Assembly (NCBI RefSeq): GCF_009731465.1
Contig: NZ_AP021887.1
Coordinates: 614,001 to 678,000 of the forward strand
Reading direction: 5' to 3'
Source of the DNA: Streptococcus sp. 116-D4
GTDB taxonomy: Bacteria; Bacillota; Bacilli; Lactobacillales; Streptococcaceae
DNA: 64,000 bases
This document shows positions 24,385 through 34,335 of the stretch, piece after piece. Under the pieces are notes generated by a model. That model ran no database searches, was not told where the DNA came from, and saw only the letters and a list, made by a program, of their open reading frames with translations. The translations under genes were made by a program, and so were the position numbers. The first letter of the stretch is position 1; every line of letters starts with the position of its first letter.

Positions 24385-24393
24385 TGGTATAAT
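24385..24393 (+). promoter_or_regulatory. Extended -10 promoter giving a leaderless hemW mRNA
   Basis: TGG-TATAAT (24385-24393). The ATG at 24401 lies 8 nt past the hexamer, with no ribosome site between. Confidence 0.7.
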
Positions 24394-24400
24394 AATTACT

Positions 24401-25531
24401 ATGCAGAAAAAACCAACGTCAGCCTATGTGCACATCCCATTTTGTACCCAGATTTGTTATTATTGTGACTTTTCAAAAGTTTTTATCAAGAATCAGCCGG
24501 TAGATAGTTATTTGGAACATCTGTTAGAAGAGTTTCAATCTTATGATATTCAAAAGTTGAGAACCCTCTATATCGGTGGTGGCACACCGACAGCTTTGTC
24601 AGCTTCGCAATTGGAGGTGTTATTGAAGGGCTTGACTAAAAACTTGGACTTGTCTGTCTTAGAAGAGTTGACCATTGAAGCCAATCCAGGCGACTTGGAT
24701 GCGGACAAGATAGCTGTTTTGAAAAACTCGGCTGTCAATCGTGTTTCGCTAGGTGTGCAGACCTTTGATGACAAGATGCTGAAAAAGATTGGGCGCAGTC
24801 ATTTGGAGCAGGACATTTATGAAAATATCGACCGCCTAAAACTGGCTGGTTTTGACAATATCTCTATTGATTTGATTTATGCACTGCCAGGTCAGACCAT
24901 GGAGCAGATTAAGGAAAATGTGGCTAAGGCCATTGGACTAGACATTCCCCATATGAGTCTGTATAGCTTGATTTTAGAAAACCATACGGTCTTTATGAAC
25001 CGCATGCGGCGAGGAAAATTACCTCTGCCTAAGGAGGAACTGGAAGCGGAGATGTTTGAGTACATCATCGCAGAGCTGGAGCGAGCAGGTTTTGAGCATT
25101 ATGAGATTTCCAATTTCTCCAAGCCTGGTTTTGAAAGTCGCCACAATCTCATGTATTGGGACAATGCTGAATACTATGGCATCGGTGCTGGGGCATCTGG
25201 TTATGTAGATGGAGTGCGCTATAAAAACCATGGTCCCATTCGTCATTATCTCAATGCAGTTGAGGAAGGCAATGCTCGGATCACAGAAGAACACCTGAGT
25301 CAAAAGGAGCAAATGGAAGAAGAAATGTTCTTGGGATTCCGCAAGAAATCTGGGGTTTCCATGGCGCGATTTGAGGAAAAATTTGGACGGTCTTTTGATG
25401 GACTTTATGGAGAAATCGTCAGAGATTTGGTTCAACAAGGTCTCATGCAAATAGAGGGTGATCGCGTGCGTATGACAAAAAGAGGTCTCTTTTTGGGAGA
25501 CACCGTAGCAGAACGATTTATTTTGGAGTAG
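24401..25531 (+). CDS. hemW: Radical SAM protein HemW (coproporphyrinogen III oxidase-like)
   Basis: A 376-aa radical SAM protein with cluster cysteines C15, C19 and C22 in PFCTQICYYCDF, the LYIGGGTPTAL glycine motif and a C-terminal HemN domain. It lacks the fourth cysteine (C-x-C) of true HemN, which marks HemW, a heme chaperone. Streptococci lack heme synthesis, so it is not a porphyrin oxidase. No leader: the ATG sits at the predicted transcription start. The next gene starts just after its TAG, so hemW heads an operon. Confidence 0.9.
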   Translation: MQKKPTSAYVHIPFCTQICYYCDFSKVFIKNQPVDSYLEHLLEEFQSYDIQKLRTLYIGGGTPTALSASQLEVLLKGLTKNLDLSVLEELTIEANPGDLDADKIAVLKNSAVNRVSLGVQTFDDKMLKKIGRSHLEQDIYENIDRLKLAGFDNISIDLIYALPGQTMEQIKENVAKAIGLDIPHMSLYSLILENHTVFMNRMRRGKLPLPKEELEAEMFEYIIAELERAGFEHYEISNFSKPGFESRHNLMYWDNAEYYGIGAGASGYVDGVRYKNHGPIRHYLNAVEEGNARITEEHLSQKEQMEEEMFLGFRKKSGVSMARFEEKFGRSFDGLYGEIVRDLVQQGLMQIEGDRVRMTKRGLFLGDTVAERFILE

Positions 25532-25535
25532 GATG

Positions 25536-26273
25536 ATGGGCTTAACTTATCAAATGAACATGAAAATTCCTTTTGATATGGCTGATATGAACGGTCATAT
25601 CAAGCTTCCAGATGTGATTTTGCTATCCCTGCAAGTTTCAGGGATGCAGTCGATTGAACTGGGAGTTAGTGATAAGGCCATTTTGGAAAACTATAATCTG
25701 GTCTGGATTATCACAGACTATGATATTGAGGTGATTCGTTTGCCTCGTTTTGCGGAAGAAATTACTATTGAAACGGAAGCTTTGAGCTACAATCGACTTT
25801 TTTGCTACCGTCGCTTTACCATTTATGATGAAGCGGGTCAGGACCTTATCCATATGATGGCGACCTTTGTTCTCATGGACCGAGACAGTCGAAAAGTCCA
25901 TGCTGTCGAACCTGAGATTGTGGCTCCTTTCCAGTCTGAGTTTTCCAAAAAATTGATGCGAGGACCAAAGTATGCAAATCTAGAAGAGCCAGTCAGCAAG
26001 GATTACCATGTCCGTTTTTACGACTTGGATATGAATGGCCATGTTAATAACAGTAAGTATCTTGACTGGATTTTTGAGGTCATGGGAGCGGACTTTTTGA
26101 CCCACTATATTCCCAAGAAAATCAACCTCAAGTATGTCAAGGAAGTTCGACCAGGTGGGGTGATCACATCGTCTGTTGAACGGACTGGACTGGAAAGCAA
26201 GCATGAGATTACAAGCGACGGGGCGACCAATGCCCAAGCTATCATCACTTGGCAAGAAATAAAAAAGGATTAG
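25536..26273 (+). CDS. Acyl-ACP thioesterase
   Basis: Cytoplasmic enzyme (245 aa) hydrolysing acyl-ACP, of the FatA/FatB-like PF01643 family. It has a double hot-dog fold: the first repeat has MADMNGHIKLPDVI, the second VRFYDLDMNGHVNNSKYLDW with the conserved N-x-H-x-x-N active-site pattern. Two adjacent ATG codons exist (25533 and 25536); the second has better spacing to GGAG (25525-25528). It follows hemW by a few bases and precedes the HAD phosphatase. Confidence 0.88.
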   Translation: MGLTYQMNMKIPFDMADMNGHIKLPDVILLSLQVSGMQSIELGVSDKAILENYNLVWIITDYDIEVIRLPRFAEEITIETEALSYNRLFCYRRFTIYDEAGQDLIHMMATFVLMDRDSRKVHAVEPEIVAPFQSEFSKKLMRGPKYANLEEPVSKDYHVRFYDLDMNGHVNNSKYLDWIFEVMGADFLTHYIPKKINLKYVKEVRPGGVITSSVERTGLESKHEITSDGATNAQAIITWQEIKKD

Positions 26274-26283
26274 GGAGAAATAG

Positions 26284-27057
26284 ATGAAATATAAAGGCTA
26301 TTTAATTGATTTAGATGGAACCATTTATAAGGGGAAAGACAGAATTCCAGCAGGAGAGGCTTTTGTCCATGAATTGCAAAAGCGGGATATCCCTTATCTT
26401 TTTGTGACCAACAACACAACCCGCACTCCAGAGAGTGTTCAGGAGATGCTAGCTCAGAATTTTAATATCGATACGCCCCTGTCGACTGTCTACACAGCGA
26501 CTTTGGCGACTATCGACTATATGAACGACTTGGGGCTTGATAAGACCGTCTATGTCATCGGAGAAGCAGGGCTCAAGGAAGCCATCAAGGCGGCTGGTTA
26601 TGTAGAAGACAAGGTCAATCCGGCCTATGTGGTAGTAGGCCTAGACTGGCAAGTTGACTATGAAAAATTTGCGACAGCAACTCTAGCTATCCAAAAGGGA
26701 GCTCATTTTATCGGAACTAATCCTGACCTCAACATCCCGACAGAACGCGGTCTTTTGCCAGGTGCTGGTTCACTGATTACCCTTCTTGAAGTAGCAACAC
26801 GAGTGAAGCCTGTTTATATTGGAAAACCAAATGCCATCATTATGGACAAGGCGGTTGAGCACTTAGGTTTGGAACGTGAAGAGTTAATCATGGTCGGAGA
26901 TAATTATCTGACGGATATCCGAGCAGGGATTGACAATGCTATTCCAACGCTCTTGGTGACAACAGGTTTTACCAAGGCAGAAGAAGTAGCAGACCTGCCA
27001 ATCGCACCGACTCATGTGGTTTCTAGCCTTGCGGAGTGGGATTTTGATGAAAACTAA
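26284..27057 (+). CDS. HAD-IIA family sugar/nitrophenyl phosphatase (NagD-like)
   Basis: Cytoplasmic phosphatase of 257 aa. HAD motif I is [11 protein letters not shown] (Asp nucleophiles about residues 8-10), motif [11 protein letters not shown], motif III K in YIGKPNA, and motif [12 protein letters not shown]. The cap between motifs II and III places it in subclass IIA (TIGR01457 type). Natural substrate unknown; members dephosphorylate small sugar phosphates or nucleotides. GGGAG lies just upstream. It overlaps the next gene by 11 nt. Confidence 0.88.
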   Translation: MKYKGYLIDLDGTIYKGKDRIPAGEAFVHELQKRDIPYLFVTNNTTRTPESVQEMLAQNFNIDTPLSTVYTATLATIDYMNDLGLDKTVYVIGEAGLKEAIKAAGYVEDKVNPAYVVVGLDWQVDYEKFATATLAIQKGAHFIGTNPDLNIPTERGLLPGAGSLITLLEVATRVKPVYIGKPNAIIMDKAVEHLGLEREELIMVGDNYLTDIRAGIDNAIPTLLVTTGFTKAEEVADLPIAPTHVVSSLAEWDFDEN

Positions 27058-27664
27058 ACTGACCTTTTGGAGCTCTATGCTCTTTCTCCTCTCCCTCTCA
27101 ATCCTTCTGACCATTTATTTGGCTTGGATTTTTTATCCGCTGGAAATTCAGTGGCTGAACTTAACAGATCGGGTTTATCTAAAACCAGAAACCATTCAGT
27201 ACAACTTTCATATTTTGATGAATTATCTGACCAATCCTTTTAGTCAGGTCTTGCAGATGCCAGATTTTCGTTCGTCAACAGCTGGTCTGCACCATTTCGC
27301 AGTGGTCAAGAACCTCTTTCACTTAGTGCAGCTAGTGGCTTTAGTGACACTGCCAAGTTTTTATTTCTTTGTCAAAGGAATTGTGAAAAAGGGCTTTTTG
27401 TCTCTATTTAGTAAAGGGCTTCTGACTCTAGTGGTTTTCCCTTTTCTGTTCGGTCTTGGGGGAGTTTTGATTGGTTTTGACCAATTCTTTACCCTTTTCC
27501 ATCAAATTCTCTTTGTGGGAGATGATACTTGGCTTTTTGACCCAGCCAAGGATCCTGTTATTCTGATTTTGCCAGAGACCTTTTTCCTTCATGCCTTTCT
27601 CCTCTTTTTTGCCATCTATGAAAGCTTCTTTGGTTTTCTGTACCTGAAAAGTCGTGGGAAGTGA
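27047..27664 (+). CDS. TIGR01906-family integral membrane protein
   Basis: A 205-aa membrane protein with about five spans, including two hydrophobic C-terminal helices and the family segment ELN/PETIQYN-like near residue 45 ([17 protein letters not shown]). It belongs to the DUF1461/TIGR01906 family of unknown function. ATG 27047 lies within the end of the phosphatase gene behind GGAG; the frame extends further upstream but without a ribosome site. Last gene of the hemW operon. Confidence 0.82.
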   Translation: MKTKLTFWSSMLFLLSLSILLTIYLAWIFYPLEIQWLNLTDRVYLKPETIQYNFHILMNYLTNPFSQVLQMPDFRSSTAGLHHFAVVKNLFHLVQLVALVTLPSFYFFVKGIVKKGFLSLFSKGLLTLVVFPFLFGLGGVLIGFDQFFTLFHQILFVGDDTWLFDPAKDPVILILPETFFLHAFLLFFAIYESFFGFLYLKSRGK

Positions 27665-27809
27665 AACGAAAGATGTTTTTAATTGCTCTATATAAAAATG
27701 TATATCATTTAAAATCATCGTTAAGAGTGAATAAACCAAATCCAATTGTGTCAATCGTTTGCGAACAGTTTATTTTTCTTGAAAAAATAGTTTTTTTTCT
27801 AAAAACACC

Positions 27810-27838
27810 TAGTCAAGCGCTTTATTTTTTTGTATAAT
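27810..27838 (+). promoter_or_regulatory. spx promoter
   Basis: TAGTCA (27810-27815), 17-nt spacer, TATAAT (27833-27838), 35 nt before the start codon. The rest of the 208-bp gap is AT-rich without a clear terminator. Confidence 0.6.
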
Positions 27839-27872
27839 AGAAGTAGCAAAGTATAGATAAGAAGAGAAAAGC

Positions 27873-28274
27873 ATGATTACATTATTTCTATCACCGAGCT
27901 GTACTTCATGTCGTAAGGCGAAGGCCTGGTTAGAGACGCATAAAGTTCCTTTTGAGGAGCATAATATTATGACTAGTCCTTTAACAAGAAAAGAATTGCA
28001 GCATATTCTTTCCTTGACCGAAAATGGTACTGATGACATCATTTCAACTCGTTCAAAAATTTTTCAAAAATTAGATATTGATGTAGAAAGTATTTCGGTA
28101 TCGGAATTGCTTCATTTGATTGAGCAGTACCCTAGTCTTTTGCGTCGCCCAATTATTATCGATGCAAAACGTATGCAGATCGGTTTTAATGAAGATGAGA
28201 TTCGTGCTTTTCTCCCTCGTAGTTACCGTAAGCAAGAACTAAAAGAAGCAAGAATGAGAGCTGGTATTAGTTAA
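27873..28274 (+). CDS. spx: Spx/ArsC-family transcriptional regulator
   Basis: A 133-aa Spx-type regulator that binds the RNA polymerase alpha C-terminal domain and redirects transcription under thiol stress. The redox switch is C10-T-S-C13 in [11 protein letters not shown]. The conserved RRPIIID stretch and the basic tail are typical. Streptococci carry two paralogues (SpxA1/SpxA2), and I cannot say which this is. The TAA overlaps the ATG of the next gene (TAATG). Confidence 0.9.
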   Translation: MITLFLSPSCTSCRKAKAWLETHKVPFEEHNIMTSPLTRKELQHILSLTENGTDDIISTRSKIFQKLDIDVESISVSELLHLIEQYPSLLRRPIIIDAKRMQIGFNEDEIRAFLPRSYRKQELKEARMRAGIS

Positions 28275-28552
28275 TGAACAAACAGTATAGTTACCCACTA
28301 GATTTGTCGTGGAGCACTGAAGAACTTGCTTCAGTGCTTTCTTTTTTTAATGATGTCGAAGCTGCCTATGAAGGCAAGGTAGAGGTTAAAAAGTTACTGG
28401 ACTCCTATAAGGGATTTAAGTTGGTTGTGCCAAGCAAGAGTGAAGAGAAACGTTTGGGACGAGAATTTGAAACAGTTAGTGGCTATTCGCTTTACCGAGC
28501 AGTTCAGGCTGCCAAGGAAAAAGGGGAAGGGAAGATTTCTCTTGGAAAGTAA
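28274..28552 (+). CDS. UPF0223 family protein
   Basis: A 92-aa protein beginning [19 protein letters not shown]. The YPLD-x-SW-ST-E pattern and [10 protein letters not shown] are characteristic of UPF0223, a small soluble family of unknown function. It is coupled to spx by a 1-nt TAATG overlap and overlaps the phosphatase gene at its end. Confidence 0.85.
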   Translation: MNKQYSYPLDLSWSTEELASVLSFFNDVEAAYEGKVEVKKLLDSYKGFKLVVPSKSEEKRLGREFETVSGYSLYRAVQAAKEKGEGKISLGK

Positions 28553-29315
28553 ATTTAAATTTGCTAAAGAGCTGGTTAAGAAAGCAGGCCAGTACATTCT
28601 TGACCATATGCAGGAAGATTTGTGTGTTGAAGCCAAGTCCTCTCCAACGGATTTGGTGACCAGACTGGACAAGGAAGTTCAGGAACTCTTGGTTGGTGAG
28701 ATTTTGTCTCGTTATCCTGAGGATAAGATTTGTGCTGAAGAAGGTTGTCTGCGAGCCTCGGTTCAAGAGGGCAAGGTCTGGGTCATTGATCCAATTGATG
28801 GGACCAATAACTTTGTCGCCCAGCAGGAAGATTTTGCTGTTATGATGGCTTATTTTGAAAATGGTCAGGGGCAGTTTGGACTGATTTATGATGTGGTCAA
28901 AGGAGATTGTTATCACGGTGGTGGAGAATTTCCAGTTTGTCTAAATGATAGGCCCTTAACTCCCTTTAAAGCAAAACCACTTGGAGATTTTCTCATTGCA
29001 GGGAATAGCGGCATGCTGGAAACCAATGAATGGGGGCTGGCTGATTTGAGTCGAGCGGTACTTGGTGTTCGTGTCTATGGGAGTGCGGCCATTAGTTTTG
29101 CCAAGATTTTGTCAGGGCGTTTGTTGACCTATGTTACCTATCTGCAACCATGGGATTATGCTGCCGCTAGTATTTTAGGGGAAAGTTTGGGCTATCGGGT
29201 TGTGACTCTTTCTGGTGAAACTCCTAATTTTCAAACCAGACAGCCGGTCATGATGCTACCTCTTGAGATGCAGGAGGAAATTCAGTCCTATATTTACGAA
29301 AGGAAAAGAACTTAG
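28542..29315 (+). CDS. Inositol monophosphatase-family phosphatase
   Basis: A 257-aa Mg2+-dependent phosphatase. Motif 1 is [12 protein letters not shown] (metal ligands), an upstream glutamate lies in CAEEG, and motif 2 is [10 protein letters not shown]. Such proteins hydrolyse inositol phosphate, 3'-phosphoadenosine phosphate or fructose bisphosphate; the substrate here is not deducible. I place the start at TTG 28542 behind a purine-rich GGGAAGGGAAG, overlapping the UPF0223 gene by 11 nt. An ATG in frame exists only far upstream (28425), inside the previous gene. Confidence 0.85.
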   Translation: MESKFKFAKELVKKAGQYILDHMQEDLCVEAKSSPTDLVTRLDKEVQELLVGEILSRYPEDKICAEEGCLRASVQEGKVWVIDPIDGTNNFVAQQEDFAVMMAYFENGQGQFGLIYDVVKGDCYHGGGEFPVCLNDRPLTPFKAKPLGDFLIAGNSGMLETNEWGLADLSRAVLGVRVYGSAAISFAKILSGRLLTYVTYLQPWDYAAASILGESLGYRVVTLSGETPNFQTRQPVMMLPLEMQEEIQSYIYERKRT

Positions 29316-30620
29316 ATGCAATTTCCAGAAGGATTTGTTGAAAAATATGAAGAGATACTAGGAGATGAGGCAAGAGATTTTCTTGCCTCTTTTGAGGAGG
29401 AAGCAGTTTCGGCCTTTCGGGTCAATCCTTTAAAAGAAGCGCCAGTTTCCTTTTCTGATCCCATTCCTCAAACCCCTTGGGGCCACTATGGTAAGGTGTC
29501 TGGGAAATCTCCGGAACATGCTACAGGGTTGGTTTACTCGCAAGAACCCGCTGCACAAATGGTGGCTCAGATAGCCCAGCCCAGTCCTGGTATGAAAGTC
29601 TTGGACTTGGCAGCTGCACCGGGTGGCAAATCAACTCAACTGGCAGCCTATCTAGCAGGGGAGGGTCTTCTCGTCTCTAATGAAATTTCAAGCAAACGGG
29701 CTAAGATTTTAGTAGAAAACATGGAGCGCTTTGGAGCGACAAATGTTGTGGTAACTAATGAATCTGCTGACCGTTTGGCCAAGGTCTTTAAGGGCTATTT
29801 TGACCTCATTATCCTCGATGCCCCTTGCTCGGGTGAAGGAATGTTTCGTAAGCAACCAGATGCTATGGACTATTGGAGCTTAGATTATCCAAGTCAATGT
29901 GCCAGTCTTCAAAGAGAAATTCTAGCAGATGCCGTGGCCATGCTAGCAGAAGGTGGTCGTTTGGTTTATTCAACCTGTACCTGGGCACCTGAGGAAAATG
30001 AAGAGATTGTCAAATGGTTGCTAGAAGAGTATGATTTTGATTTGCTAACAGTAGAGCATATTAATGGAATGGTAGCTGGTATTGATCTGCCAGAAACAGC
30101 TCGGATGTATCCTCATCATTTTAAGGGAGAGGGTCAGTTTGTCGCTCATTTTCAATTTAAAGGGGAAAATCCAGCCCCTAAATATAAGGCAAGTAAGAGT
30201 AATCTCAGCAGAGAACAAGTTGCCTTGTGGCAGGAATTTGCCCAAAAACATTTGCAGATCAATCTAAGGGGAATCTTGCAGACTTTTGGTGATCAACTCT
30301 ATCTCTTGCCAGAACTCTTGCCAGATTTAGGGAAACTCAAGATTGCTCGCAATGGCCTGCATCTGGGCACTTTTAAGAAGAAACGCTTTGAGCCTAGTTT
30401 TGCTCTTGGTCTAGCCTTGAAACCGAGTCAGGTCAAGCAGTCGGTTGAAATTGACCAAGAAGCGTTTGTAAAGTATGTGGCTGGAGAAACCGTTCAGCTG
30501 GCGGAAAGTCTGCCAAATGGTTGGTACCAAGTTTTAGTTAAAGGAAATGGTTTGGGCTTTGCTAAGGTGACTGGAAATGTTTTGAAAAATTATTTTCCAA
30601 AAGGCCTCAGATTCAAGTGA
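29316..30620 (+). CDS. rsmF: 16S rRNA m5C methyltransferase, RsmF/NOL1-NOP2-Sun family
   Basis: RNA cytosine-5 methyltransferase of 434 aa. SAM site DLAAAPGGKSTQLA (about 96), catalytic motif LDAPCSGEGMFRK (about 168) and second cysteine STCTWAPEENE (about 215) define the family. The C-terminal extension is the PUA-like domain of the RsmF/YebU type. ATG follows directly after the previous TAG, so spx-UPF0223-IMPase-rsmF forms one operon. Confidence 0.9.
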   Translation: MQFPEGFVEKYEEILGDEARDFLASFEEEAVSAFRVNPLKEAPVSFSDPIPQTPWGHYGKVSGKSPEHATGLVYSQEPAAQMVAQIAQPSPGMKVLDLAAAPGGKSTQLAAYLAGEGLLVSNEISSKRAKILVENMERFGATNVVVTNESADRLAKVFKGYFDLIILDAPCSGEGMFRKQPDAMDYWSLDYPSQCASLQREILADAVAMLAEGGRLVYSTCTWAPEENEEIVKWLLEEYDFDLLTVEHINGMVAGIDLPETARMYPHHFKGEGQFVAHFQFKGENPAPKYKASKSNLSREQVALWQEFAQKHLQINLRGILQTFGDQLYLLPELLPDLGKLKIARNGLHLGTFKKKRFEPSFALGLALKPSQVKQSVEIDQEAFVKYVAGETVQLAESLPNGWYQVLVKGNGLGFAKVTGNVLKNYFPKGLRFK

Positions 30621-30626
30621 AAATGC

Positions 30627-30655
30627 TAGTCAAAGTAGCTTGTCTATGTTATAGT
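30627..30655 (+). promoter_or_regulatory. Candidate pst operon promoter
   Basis: TAGTCA (30627-30632), 17-nt spacer, TATAGT (30650-30655), giving a leader of about 180 nt. The weak -35 would suit an activator-dependent (PnpR-type) promoter, but I could not identify a Pho box with certainty. Confidence 0.45.
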
Positions 30656-30839
30656 GGAAGTATGGATTTTTTTAAATTGTCTTTCATTTTAAGTCAAAAT
30701 TGGTGGGCAAGGCAATTGAGCAAATGACTAGTAAAACTAAGCAAAAGACTTCAGTTGGCGCCCAATTTTCAAAAGAAAAACATAAATAAATAGTTGAAAA
30801 AATTCACAGCATTCACCATTATTTTCAAGGAGAAAAACA

Positions 30840-31718
30840 GTGAAAAAAAGGAAAAAACTCGCTCTATCCCTTGCGGCTCTTTTGCTGGCAGGTTCTTTGG
30901 CGGGATGTGCCAGCTGGATTGATCGTGGAGAATCCATGACAGCTGTTGGCTCAACGGCTCTTCAGCCCTTGGTCGAAGCAGCAGCAGATGAATTTGGCTC
31001 TATGCACGTTGGAAAAACAGTCAACGTCCAAGGTGGAGGATCTGGTACAGGTCTGTCTCAGGTTCAATCTGGAGCCGTTGATGTAGGAAATTCAGACGTA
31101 TTTGCCGAGGAAAAAGACGGTATCAACGCATCCGCTCTAGTGGATCATAAGGTAGCCGTAGCGGGCTTGGCAGTGATTGTAAACAAGGAAGTTGATGCTG
31201 AAAATCTGACAACGGAACAACTCCGTAGCATCTTCACAGGTCAAGTGACCAACTGGAAAGAAGTCGGTGGGAAAGACCTAGCCATTTCCATTATCAACCG
31301 CGCAGCAAGTTCTGGTTCGCGTGCAACCTTTGATAGTGTTGTCATGGATGGTCAATCTGCCGTGCAGAGTCAAGAACAGGATTCAAATGGGATGGTCAAA
31401 AACATTGTTTCCCAGACACCAGGAGCCATTTCTTACCTAGCCTTTGCCTATGTGGATGACTCGGTGAAACGCATGAAGTTGAATGGCTATGAGCCGATTG
31501 CAGAAAATGTTACAAGCAATAACTGGCCTTTGTGGTCTTATGAACACATGTACACCTTAGGCCAGCCAGACGAATTGGTGGCAGAATTCCTCAACTTTGT
31601 CCTCTCTGATGAAGCGCAAAGTGGAATCGTTAAGGGGATGGGCTATATTTCTGTCAAGGAAATGAAGGTTGAAAAAGATGCTGTAGGAACGGTGACAGCG
31701 CTAGAAGGGAGTCAATAA
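30840..31718 (+). CDS. pstS: Phosphate-binding lipoprotein PstS
   Basis: High-affinity extracellular phosphate receptor (292 aa). The signal peptide ends in the lipobox LAGC (Cys23). Phosphate-contact motifs are [24 protein letters not shown] and [11 protein letters not shown]. The start is GTG 30840 behind AAGGAG. First gene of pstS-pstC-pstA-pstB-pstB-phoU. Its TAA overlaps the pstC ATG. Confidence 0.94.
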   Translation: MKKRKKLALSLAALLLAGSLAGCASWIDRGESMTAVGSTALQPLVEAAADEFGSMHVGKTVNVQGGGSGTGLSQVQSGAVDVGNSDVFAEEKDGINASALVDHKVAVAGLAVIVNKEVDAENLTTEQLRSIFTGQVTNWKEVGGKDLAISIINRAASSGSRATFDSVVMDGQSAVQSQEQDSNGMVKNIVSQTPGAISYLAFAYVDDSVKRMKLNGYEPIAENVTSNNWPLWSYEHMYTLGQPDELVAEFLNFVLSDEAQSGIVKGMGYISVKEMKVEKDAVGTVTALEGSQ

Positions 31719-32635
31719 TGAATCAAGAAGAATTAGCTAAAAAATTACTTTCTCCCTCAAAGAACTCTCGTCTAGAGAAATTAGGAAAAGGCTTGACCTT
31801 TGCCTGTCTGTCTTTGATTGTTATCATTGTGGCCATGATTTTGATTTTTGTAGCTCAAAAAGGCTTGTCGACCTTCTTTGTAAACGGGGTCAATATCTTT
31901 GATTTCCTTTTTGGACAAACTTGGAATCCTTCAGGTAAACAATTTGGTGCTCTTCCCATGATTTTAGGTTCCTTTATTGTTACCATCCTATCAGCTCTTA
32001 TTGCAACACCATTTGCCATTGGGGCTGCAGTCTTTATGACAGAGGTGTCTCCAAAAGGAGCTAAGATTTTGCAACCTGCTATTGAACTCCTAGTTGGGAT
32101 TCCTTCAGTCGTGTATGGATTTATCGGTTTGCAGGTCGTAGTTCCTTTTGTTCGTAGTGTCTTTGGTGGAACTGGTTTTGGGATTTTGTCAGGGATTTTC
32201 GTTCTCTTTGTCATGATCTTACCGACGGTAACCTTTATGACAACCGATAGCTTGCGTGCGGTGCCTCGTCACTACCGCGAAGCTAGTTTGGCTATGGGGG
32301 CCACTCGTTGGCAAACCATTTGGCGCGTGACCTTGAAGGCAGCGCGTTCAGGGATTTTCACCGCAGTGGTCTTTGGGATGGCGCGTGCCTTTGGTGAGGC
32401 CTTGGCCATTCAGATGGTGGTCGGAAACTCAGCCGTTGTCCCAACTTCATTGACAACACCTGCTGCGACCTTGACCTCTGTGTTGACTATGGGGATAGGA
32501 AATACTGTTATGGGAACAGTTGATAATAACGTTCTCTGGTCACTGGCCTTAGTCTTGCTCTTGATGAGTTTGGCCTTTAACAGTGTGATTAAATTGATTA
32601 CGAAAGAAAGAGGAAAGAAAAACTATGCACGCTAA
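31718..32635 (+). CDS. pstC: Phosphate ABC transporter permease PstC
   Basis: A 305-aa membrane permease with six spans and the cytoplasmic coupling motif EASLAMGATRWQTIWRVTLKAA (EAA loop, about residues 186-206). PstC/PstA heterodimers form the phosphate channel. Coupled to pstS by a TAATG overlap and overlapping pstA by 11 nt. Confidence 0.93.
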   Translation: MNQEELAKKLLSPSKNSRLEKLGKGLTFACLSLIVIIVAMILIFVAQKGLSTFFVNGVNIFDFLFGQTWNPSGKQFGALPMILGSFIVTILSALIATPFAIGAAVFMTEVSPKGAKILQPAIELLVGIPSVVYGFIGLQVVVPFVRSVFGGTGFGILSGIFVLFVMILPTVTFMTTDSLRAVPRHYREASLAMGATRWQTIWRVTLKAARSGIFTAVVFGMARAFGEALAIQMVVGNSAVVPTSLTTPAATLTSVLTMGIGNTVMGTVDNNVLWSLALVLLLMSLAFNSVIKLITKERGKKNYAR

Positions 32636-33509
32636 GAAATTAGATAAAATTGCAACAGCTGTCCTCTACTCAATTGCAGGAATTATCGTTGCCATCTTGG
32701 CATCCTTGATTCTCTATATCTTGGTTCGTGGTTTGCCCCACATCTCTTGGTCTTTCTTGACTGGCAAATCCTCTTCTTACCAAGCAGGCGGAGGGATTGG
32801 AATTCAGCTCTATAATTCCTTCTTCCTTTTGGTTATTACCTTGATTATCTCTGTGCCCTTATCTATGGGAGCTGGGATTTTCCTAGCAGAGTATGCTAAA
32901 AAAGGTCCTGTGACCAACTTTGTCAGAACCTGTATTGAAATCTTGTCTTCACTGCCATCAGTCGTAGTCGGTCTCTTTGGTTATTTGATCTTTGTAGTTC
33001 AGTTTGAGTATGGATTTTCAATTATTTCAGGTGCCTTGGCCTTGACAGTCTTTAACTTGCCTCAGATGACTCGTAATGTTGAGGACAGTTTGAAACATGT
33101 TCACCATACGCAGCGTGAGGCTGGTTTAGCCCTTGGGATTTCTCGTTGGGAGACTGTGGTTCATGTCGTCATTCCAGAAGCTCTACCAGGTATCGTGACG
33201 GGGGTTGTCTTGGCCTCTGGTCGTATCTTTGGCGAGGCTGCTGCTCTTATCTATACAGCAGGACAATCCGCTCCAGCCCTTGACTGGTCTAACTGGAATA
33301 TTCTCAGTGTGACCAGCCCAATCTCTATCTTCCGTCAAGCAGAAACCTTGGCTGTCCATATCTGGAAAGTCAATAGCGAAGGTACTATTCCTGATGGAAC
33401 CATCGTATCAGCAGGTTCTGCAGCCGTGCTCCTCATCTTTATCCTCATCTTTAACTTTGGAGCCCGCAAACTCGGAAGCTACCTACATAAGAAATTAACC
33501 GCTGCCTAA
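32625..33509 (+). CDS. pstA: Phosphate ABC transporter permease PstA
   Basis: A 294-aa membrane permease with six spans and the EAA loop REAGLALGISRWETVVHVVI. Conserved ASGRIFGEAAALIYTAGQ near the end of the core is typical of PstA. It starts inside pstC and is followed after 10 nt by pstB. Confidence 0.93.
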   Translation: MHAKKLDKIATAVLYSIAGIIVAILASLILYILVRGLPHISWSFLTGKSSSYQAGGGIGIQLYNSFFLLVITLIISVPLSMGAGIFLAEYAKKGPVTNFVRTCIEILSSLPSVVVGLFGYLIFVVQFEYGFSIISGALALTVFNLPQMTRNVEDSLKHVHHTQREAGLALGISRWETVVHVVIPEALPGIVTGVVLASGRIFGEAAALIYTAGQSAPALDWSNWNILSVTSPISIFRQAETLAVHIWKVNSEGTIPDGTIVSAGSAAVLLIFILIFNFGARKLGSYLHKKLTAA

Positions 33510-33519
33510 AGGAGAAGCC

Positions 33520-34323
33520 ATGTCAAAATATAATTGGGATGAAAAGCATATCATCACCTTTCCTGAAGAGAAAGTGGCCCTCTCTACTAAGGATTTACAT
33601 GTTTACTACGGTAAAAATGAATCTATTAAGGGCATCGATATGCAATTTGAAAAAAATAAAATTACGGCCTTAATTGGCCCTTCTGGTTCAGGGAAATCAA
33701 CCTATCTCCGCAGTCTCAATCGGATGAATGATACCATTGATATTGCCAAGGTCACAGGTCAAATTCTCTATCAAGGGATTGATGTCAACCGCCCAGAAAT
33801 CAATGTTTATGAGATGCGCAAGCACATCGGAATGGTCTTCCAACGCCCAAATCCCTTTGCTAAGTCTATCTACCGCAATATCACTTTTGCCCATGAACGT
33901 GCAGGAGTTAAGGACAAGCAAGTTTTGGATGAAATTGTGGAGACTTCTCTTCGTCAAGCTGCCCTTTGGGACCAGGTCAAAGACGATTTGCACAAGTCAG
34001 CCTTGACTCTATCAGGTGGTCAGCAGCAACGTCTCTGTATCGCTCGTGCTATCTCTGTTAAACCAGATATCCTCTTAATGGATGAGCCGGCTTCAGCCTT
34101 GGATCCGATTGCGACAGCCCAGCTGGAAGAAACTATGTTGGAGTTGAAGAAGGACTTTACCATTATCATCGTGACCCACAGCATGCAGCAGGCTGCGCGT
34201 GCTAGTGATTACACAGGATTTTTCTACTTGGGTGACTTGATTGAGTATGATAAGACCTCTAATATTTTCCAAAATGCCAAACTACAGTCAACCAATGACT
34301 ATGTAACAGGACACTTTGGATAG
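33520..34323 (+). CDS. pstB: Phosphate ABC transporter ATPase PstB (copy 1)
   Basis: A 267-aa cytoplasmic ATPase. Walker [11 protein letters not shown]-loop VFQRPNPFAKS, signature [14 protein letters not shown], Walker B ILLMDEPASALDP and the canonical H-loop VTHSMQQ are all present. Streptococci carry two pstB genes in tandem; this one has all catalytic residues. GGAG lies upstream of the ATG. Confidence 0.93.
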   Translation: MSKYNWDEKHIITFPEEKVALSTKDLHVYYGKNESIKGIDMQFEKNKITALIGPSGSGKSTYLRSLNRMNDTIDIAKVTGQILYQGIDVNRPEINVYEMRKHIGMVFQRPNPFAKSIYRNITFAHERAGVKDKQVLDEIVETSLRQAALWDQVKDDLHKSALTLSGGQQQRLCIARAISVKPDILLMDEPASALDPIATAQLEETMLELKKDFTIIIVTHSMQQAARASDYTGFFYLGDLIEYDKTSNIFQNAKLQSTNDYVTGHFG

Positions 34324-34335
34324 AAAGGAAACAGT

